A stretch of DNA of 41,304 bases from Bacteroidota bacterium (lineage in GTDB: Bacteria; Bacteroidota; Bacteroidia; Palsa-965), in contig VBWE01000021.1 in assembly GCA_006218065.1 (NCBI GenBank), positions 1-41,304 on the forward strand, read 5' to 3'. Shown here in pieces: positions 37,358 to 41,304 of this stretch; the first letter of the stretch is position 1; the number at the start of each line of letters is the position of its first letter. The notes beneath the pieces were generated by a model. The model saw only the letters and a list, made by a program, of their open reading frames with translations, was not told the DNA's origin and ran no database searches. The position numbers and the translations under genes are program-made.

Positions 37358-38569
37358 ATGTCTTTCTCTTTTTCCCGCATAAAAATCCTGGCTTTTACGG
37401 CCGGGATTTTCTTTTCGTTCCTGCTGCCTGCACAGTACAGCGGCAAGGAATTAAAATCGATCAACAAATCGAAACGGTATTACAATGACGGCAAATACGA
37501 AAAAGCGGTAAGTTCACTCGAACATATCCTGGATGCACATGAAACCGACGGCGAACTCTGGAACCTGATGGTGCATTATAAAGCGGCGCGTTACGAGGCC
37601 CAGAAAAACAAAGAAATGGCCGACCTGATGAATGTGCTGATGGCGGGCATCAATAAAGGAAAAAGCGTAAGTATTTCCATGGATAATTCACTTTCCACGC
37701 GCTATATGGGTGAGTATCTCTCCGCCTGCAAACGGGCCACGCTTTGCGCCGACAAACAATACAATGCGTCCGTCATCCTCCGCAATATCTATATCGACGA
37801 GCCGGTGGATACGGGTGTAAGCAACGAAGCGAAAGAAAAATTCGGCGAGGCGGAAAAAGAATTCCAGGCGAAAAATTTTGCCAAAGCCGTCAATCTCTAT
37901 AAACAGGCGCTCGACCTGGACAGCAGTTATTACAAAGCCGGCCTTTATCTCGGCGACAGTTACTGGAACGACAACCAGCCCGAGCAGGCCGTGAAATATT
38001 TCAAACGTTCGATCAGCCAGGAACCGGGCATGCTGGAACCGAGAAAATACCTGACGGACGCGTATGCCTCCATGAAAGAGTATGATCTTGCTTATAACGA
38101 ATGTGTCAATGCCATACTCATTCATCCCGATCTAAGTATGTTTGCCAAGCTCAGCGATATCTGCGAACTGAAAGGCAAAACGTTCGACCGGCACTGGATG
38201 GCGCGGACCTTTTACACCAACGATCCGAAAAACGAACAGGGACCGATTGCCGAACTGCCCTGGAAATATTACCGCGAAGCAAAAGAAAAAATCGCACCTT
38301 ACTGCAACAGCGGCGGGATGATCGACAAAAGCAATTCGCTGACGAAGGAAAAGTATATGGAATCGTATTGCTGGGAATACATGCTCACGCAGTATAAAAC
38401 CGACGATGCAAAATTCGTTTTCGCGCGCAAAATGCAAAAGGCAGGCCAGCTCGACTGTTATGTTTTACTCAGCATGTACCATATCGGTATCAACGACCAG
38501 TTCATTCATCTTGCAAAAACAAACCCGGATAAAATCAGGGATTACATCAAAAATTATTTAGTCCAGTAA
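37358..38569 (+). CDS. Exported TPR-repeat protein
   Basis: 403 residues. Signal peptide 1-26 (MSFSFSRIKILAFTAGIFFSFLLPA, then Q). Tetratricopeptide motifs are visible at about residues 38-70 (SKRYYNDGKYEKAVSSLEHIL) and 165-260 (AEKEFQAKNFAKAVNLYKQA, GLYLGDSYWNDNQPEQAVKY, YLTDAYASMKEYDLAYNECV). The C-terminal ~130 residues form a non-TPR domain with conserved-looking aromatic residues (GPIAELPWKYYREAKEKI, YCWEYMLTQYKTDDAKFVF). It probably acts as a periplasmic scaffold. A lipoprotein gene follows after 3 nt, consistent with a three-gene operon. Confidence 0.82.
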   Translation: MSFSFSRIKILAFTAGIFFSFLLPAQYSGKELKSINKSKRYYNDGKYEKAVSSLEHILDAHETDGELWNLMVHYKAARYEAQKNKEMADLMNVLMAGINKGKSVSISMDNSLSTRYMGEYLSACKRATLCADKQYNASVILRNIYIDEPVDTGVSNEAKEKFGEAEKEFQAKNFAKAVNLYKQALDLDSSYYKAGLYLGDSYWNDNQPEQAVKYFKRSISQEPGMLEPRKYLTDAYASMKEYDLAYNECVNAILIHPDLSMFAKLSDICELKGKTFDRHWMARTFYTNDPKNEQGPIAELPWKYYREAKEKIAPYCNSGGMIDKSNSLTKEKYMESYCWEYMLTQYKTDDAKFVFARKMQKAGQLDCYVLLSMYHIGINDQFIHLAKTNPDKIRDYIKNYLVQ

Positions 38570-38572
38570 ACT

Positions 38573-38968
38573 ATGCGGAACAGTTTCCTTGTGCTTTTCT
38601 TCGCTCCCCTGCTCTTCTTCTCCTGCAAGAAAGAACAGCCGGAAATTCCGAAGATCGCTTTCAAATCTGCTAGCGGGCTTATTTCTGCGGACGCCATTGT
38701 GGCCATGGGCGATACGGTTTATGTAACCATCCTGGCGGACAAAACCGATTTCGACCTGCATTTGTTTTACGTCGGTTATGCCTACGACGGCGTAAGCCTG
38801 CCGACTACGGACTTCCAGGATTTCGCTTCCCCGGCGGAGTTCAGCCACATGGAAAAAAATTACCGCATCATCACGCGCAACAGGCCGGGCAATGAGCGCT
38901 GGGTATTTTCAGTAAATGACAGTGAAGGACAGATCGCGGAGAAGGAAATTAATCTGCGGGTACAGTAA
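38573..38968 (+). CDS. Small lipoprotein, function unknown
   Basis: 131 residues with a clear lipoprotein signal (MRNSFLVLFFAPLLFFSC, lipobox FFSC at Cys18) followed by KKEQPE. The mature part looks like one Ig-like beta sandwich (DAIVAMGDTVYVTILADKTD, LHLFYVGYAYDGVSL, NERWVFSVNDSEGQIAEKEI). It starts 3 nt after the TPR gene. No family recognised. Confidence 0.8.
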   Translation: MRNSFLVLFFAPLLFFSCKKEQPEIPKIAFKSASGLISADAIVAMGDTVYVTILADKTDFDLHLFYVGYAYDGVSLPTTDFQDFASPAEFSHMEKNYRIITRNRPGNERWVFSVNDSEGQIAEKEINLRVQ

Positions 38969-38973
38969 ACTCA

Positions 38974-39114
38974 TTTCCGATTTGCGATTGCCGATTTTGC
39001 GATTTTTCTCTGCGTAAATTCTGCGTCCCTGCGCGGTAAAGTTTGGATTCCTCTTATCTACCGCGAAGACGCTAACGGTTAACCTTAAATCCAAAATCGG
39101 AAATCCAAAATCAG
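38974..39114. repeat. Nested imperfect inverted repeat (~140 bp)
   Basis: Outer arms CCGATTTTGCGATTT (38991-39005) and AAATCCAAAATCGG (39087-39100) pair. Inner arms GCGTCCCTGCGCGGTA (39023-39038) and TACCGCGAAGACGC (39059-39072) pair with two bulged bases. It fills the whole gap between convergent genes and its 3' edge reaches the TGA stop of the carboxylase gene (39111-39113). The sequence style, GATTTGCGATTGCCGATT, is typical of dispersed intergenic repeats in this phylum. Confidence 0.65.
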
Positions 39115-40652
39115 AGCGGAATATTTCCATGCTTCTTCCGCGGCAGTTTGTCCGCTTTATTCTTCAGCATTTCGTAAGCCGCGATCAGTTTTTCGCGCGT
39201 ATCGGCCGGATCGATCACCTCGTCGATAAAGCCGCGTTCGGCGGCGCGCCAGGGATTGGCGAAATGGGCGGTGTATTCTTCCACTTTTTCGTTCAGCTTC
39301 GCAGCGGGATCTTTTGCGGCGGCGATCTCGTTTTTGAAAATAATTTCCGCCGCGCCTTTCGGACCCATGACGGCGATCTCGGCGCTGGGCCAGGCGTAAT
39401 TCATATCGGCGCCGATGTGTTTGGAATTCATCACGTCGTAGGCGCCGCCGTAGGCTTTACGGGTAATGACCGTAATGCGCGGAACAGTGGCTTCGCTGAA
39501 TGCGTAAAGCAGTTTTGCGCCGTTGGTGATAATCGCATTCCATTCCTGGTCGGTGCCGGGAAGGAAGCCGGGAACATCCACCAGTACGAGCAGCGGAATA
39601 TTGAAGGCGTCGCAGAAACGGACAAAACGGCCCGCCTTGGTTGACGAATCGATATCCAGTACACCGGCAAGTACCGCGGGCTGGTTGGCCACAATGCCGA
39701 TGCTGCGGCCGGCAAGCCGTGCAAAACCGACTACGATATTTTCTGCAAAATTTTTATGTACTTCCAGGAAAGATCCTTCGTCGATAATGCCGCTGATCAC
39801 TTCGCGCATATCGTACGGCTGGTTTGGGTTTGCCGGGATGAGCTGCCCGAGTTGCGGCCGCTTTTCATCGGCAGGCTCGTATGCAAGTACAGGCGCTTCG
39901 TCCTCACAATTCTGCGGCATGTAACTTACCAGCGAACGGATAGTATGGATGCAATCTATTTCATTCGTGCAGGCAAAATGTGTCACACCCGATTTGCTGG
40001 AATGCGCCGCAGCGCCGCCGAGTTCTTCGGCAGTGACTTCTTCGTGCGTTACCGTTTTCACCACGTTGGGACCGGTAACGAACATGTACGAAGAATTTTC
40101 CACCATCAGGATAAAGTCGGTGATGGCCGGCGAATACACCGAACCGCCCGCGCAGGGTCCCATAATGGCTGATATCTGCGGGATGACACCGGAAGCCAGC
40201 GTATTGCGGTAAAAAATATCCGCGTAACCACCAAGCGAAACCACGCCTTCCTGGATACGCGCTCCGCCCGAATCGTTAAGCCCGATAACCGGGGCGCCGT
40301 TTTTCATAGCGAGGTCCATCACGCGGCAGATTTTTTCCGCATGTGTTTCGGAAAGCGATCCGCCGAAAACCGTAAAGTCCTGCGAAAAAACGTAAACAAG
40401 CCGGCCGTTGATGCGCCCGTATCCTGTAACGACGCCGTCGCCGAGGTATTTTTCCTTTTCCAGGCCGAATTCGTTCGAACGGTGCGTAACGAACATGCCG
40501 ATTTCTTCGAAACTGCCTTCGTCGAGCAGGAAATGCAGCCTTTCACGGGCAGTCAGTTTTCCTTTGGCATGTTGCGCATCGATACGTTTCTGGCCGCCGC
40601 CGAGCAGCGCAGCATCGATTTTTGCCTGCAGTTGTTTGCTTTTGTCTTTCAT
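39111..40652 (-). CDS. Acyl-CoA carboxylase beta subunit (carboxyltransferase)
   Basis: 513 residues, the usual size for propionyl-CoA carboxylase beta (PccB) or the MmdA subunit of methylmalonyl-CoA decarboxylase. It transfers CO2 between carboxybiotin and an acyl-CoA. Motifs: [19 protein letters not shown] at the N-terminus, [34 protein letters not shown] (oxyanion region of the N-domain), then [40 protein letters not shown] and PTR-free C-terminus with [15 protein letters not shown]. Whether it works as a carboxylase or decarboxylase needs the partner: no biotin carboxylase or biotin carrier is in the window. ATG 40652 overlaps the GNAT stop as TGATG, so its translation is coupled to the upstream acetyltransferase. 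Confidence 0.92.
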   Translation of the reverse strand: MKDKSKQLQAKIDAALLGGGQKRIDAQHAKGKLTARERLHFLLDEGSFEEIGMFVTHRSNEFGLEKEKYLGDGVVTGYGRINGRLVYVFSQDFTVFGGSLSETHAEKICRVMDLAMKNGAPVIGLNDSGGARIQEGVVSLGGYADIFYRNTLASGVIPQISAIMGPCAGGSVYSPAITDFILMVENSSYMFVTGPNVVKTVTHEEVTAEELGGAAAHSSKSGVTHFACTNEIDCIHTIRSLVSYMPQNCEDEAPVLAYEPADEKRPQLGQLIPANPNQPYDMREVISGIIDEGSFLEVHKNFAENIVVGFARLAGRSIGIVANQPAVLAGVLDIDSSTKAGRFVRFCDAFNIPLLVLVDVPGFLPGTDQEWNAIITNGAKLLYAFSEATVPRITVITRKAYGGAYDVMNSKHIGADMNYAWPSAEIAVMGPKGAAEIIFKNEIAAAKDPAAKLNEKVEEYTAHFANPWRAAERGFIDEVIDPADTREKLIAAYEMLKNKADKLPRKKHGNIPL

Positions 40653-41188
40653 CAAAAAATCCGTGCAAAAAGTTTTCCGTCGATATACCGACCTTCTTTC
40701 AGATAAGCTTTGCGAAGATAACCTTCTTCCTGAAATCCGTTCTTTTCAAGCACCCGCTGCGAAGCGATATTGAACGCAAAAATCGGGGCTTCCAGCCTGA
40801 TCAGTCCCAGCTCTTCGTGCCCGTAACGGCAAAGCGCAGCCACCATCCCGGTCATGATTCCCTTTCCCCAGTAAGGCTTGGCCAGCCAGTAGCCGATTTC
40901 GCCCACGTGCGGCTTGAACAGGTTGAAATTATGGAACCCGCCGCCCCCGACCAGGATATTGTCCGGCTTTCGGCGCAAAACCCAGTTTACAGGTTTACCC
41001 ATCCGCGCGGTTTCTTCCCTGCAATGATCGATGTACCATACGCCGTCCGCTTCTGTATATGGAAACGGTATGGTAAGCGTACGATCGAAAATTTCTTTTT
41101 CGTTCAGCCACTGCACATAGGTTTTCTCATCGCCGGGCCGGGGAAGTCCGAGGTAATAATTTTCGTCGAGGTTGATGCGGGTAAACAT
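40652..41188 (-). CDS. GNAT family N-acetyltransferase (RimJ/RimL type)
   Basis: 178 residues. Starts at ATG 41188 ([20 protein letters not shown]); the upstream extension would overlap the promoter and repeat. Motif A is in [22 protein letters not shown], with YWGKGI providing the acetyl-CoA pyrophosphate-binding Q/R-x-x-G-x-G/A-type loop. [25 protein letters not shown] and RDGKLFARI-like ending are typical of ribosomal-protein or general RimJ/RimL-type acetyltransferases. It is the first gene of a two-gene unit with the carboxylase subunit. The acceptor is unknown. Confidence 0.9.
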   Translation of the reverse strand: MFTRINLDENYYLGLPRPGDEKTYVQWLNEKEIFDRTLTIPFPYTEADGVWYIDHCREETARMGKPVNWVLRRKPDNILVGGGGFHNFNLFKPHVGEIGYWLAKPYWGKGIMTGMVAALCRYGHEELGLIRLEAPIFAFNIASQRVLEKNGFQEEGYLRKAYLKEGRYIDGKLFARIF

Positions 41189-41192
41189 GGGG

Positions 41193-41200
41193 TAAAGATA
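41193..41200 (-). promoter_or_regulatory. -7 box for GNAT-carboxylase operon
   Basis: On the minus strand TATCTTTA matches TAnnTTTG except the last base, 4 nt before the ATG at 41188. Confidence 0.5.
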
Positions 41201-41221
41201 AAAGTTTGTGGTACGGGGACT

Positions 41222-41304
41222 CACCCCCCGGCCCCCTCTCTCCGTCTTCGACATGTCAGCAGAAACGGAAGATCGTTTTGCGTCGAAGACGCAAAGAGGG
41301 GGAG
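41222..41304. repeat. Inverted-repeat element, truncated by window end
   Basis: Arm pairs: CCCCCTCT (41232-41239) with AGAGGGGG (41295-41302), and CGTCTTCGAC (41243-41252) with GTCGAAGACG (41282-41291). The left side continues outward into a C-rich run (ACCCCCCGG), so the element probably extends beyond the window. No coding sequence seen here. Confidence 0.65.

Overview
The window looks like a chromosomal segment of a free-living Bacteroidota bacterium, probably of the Sphingobacteriia/Chitinophagia kind. Three large secreted proteins end in type IX secretion (T9SS) C-terminal sorting domains. Promoters fit the Bacteroidota -7 box TAnnTTTG, Shine-Dalgarno sequences are essentially absent, and many families are typical of the phylum (DUF5723-OmpA, DUF4412, DUF5522, DUF983, SprB repeats, LptC lipoprotein). 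No phage, transposase, CRISPR array or rRNA was seen.

Layout. 1-200: a palindrome, a terminator and tRNA-Phe (minus strand). 0.4-3.2 kb: a PKD-repeat T9SS cargo protein. 3.3-8.7 kb: an envelope/biogenesis run of type III pantothenate kinase (coaX), a beta-barrel-like outer membrane protein, LptC, a 72-residue membrane protein translationally coupled to LptC, and a PpiD/SurA-type peptidyl-prolyl isomerase. 8.8-13.3 kb: a GT39-like glycosyltransferase divergent from an AraC regulator, then a secreted protein with an HExxH motif, then a histidine phosphatase. 13.6-20.4 kb: an Asp-box (BNR/GH74-like) T9SS protein, a solitary N6-adenine DNA methyltransferase, and a large membrane-anchored DUF3352-like protein. 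20.5-25.8 kb: a DUF5723/TSP3/OmpA protein, a class I glutamine amidotransferase, an ORF6N-domain gene set among five copies of a 25-nt palindrome, and an SpmA-SpmB fusion.

26-28.2 kb holds three consecutive putative lipoproteins (Cys-rich, large hypothetical, CxxC thioredoxin-like). 28.2-34.2 kb: a LysM glucosaminidase, a DUF4412 protein, a PLP-dependent ACC-deaminase-like enzyme, a free-standing SecA-NBD2-like protein, DUF5522 and urocanate hydratase. 34.3-36.8 kb: a 30-residue membrane ORF and a DUF2892 gene behind a palindromic operator-like site, DUF983, and an SprB-repeat T9SS protein. 36.9-41.2 kb: two small lipoproteins around a TPR protein, then an acyl-CoA carboxylase beta subunit coupled to a GNAT acetyltransferase on the minus strand. 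The window ends in an inverted-repeat element.

Most genes are housekeeping or envelope functions. The most unusual signals are the ORF6N/palindrome cluster (23.7-24.5 kb), the SecA-like orphan (31.3 kb), the operator-like palindrome at 34.26 kb, several short hairpin repeats that supply stop codons of adjacent genes, and the many genes whose promoter box lies only 4-9 nt before the start codon, which implies leaderless mRNAs. All family calls come from reading motifs; no database search was run.
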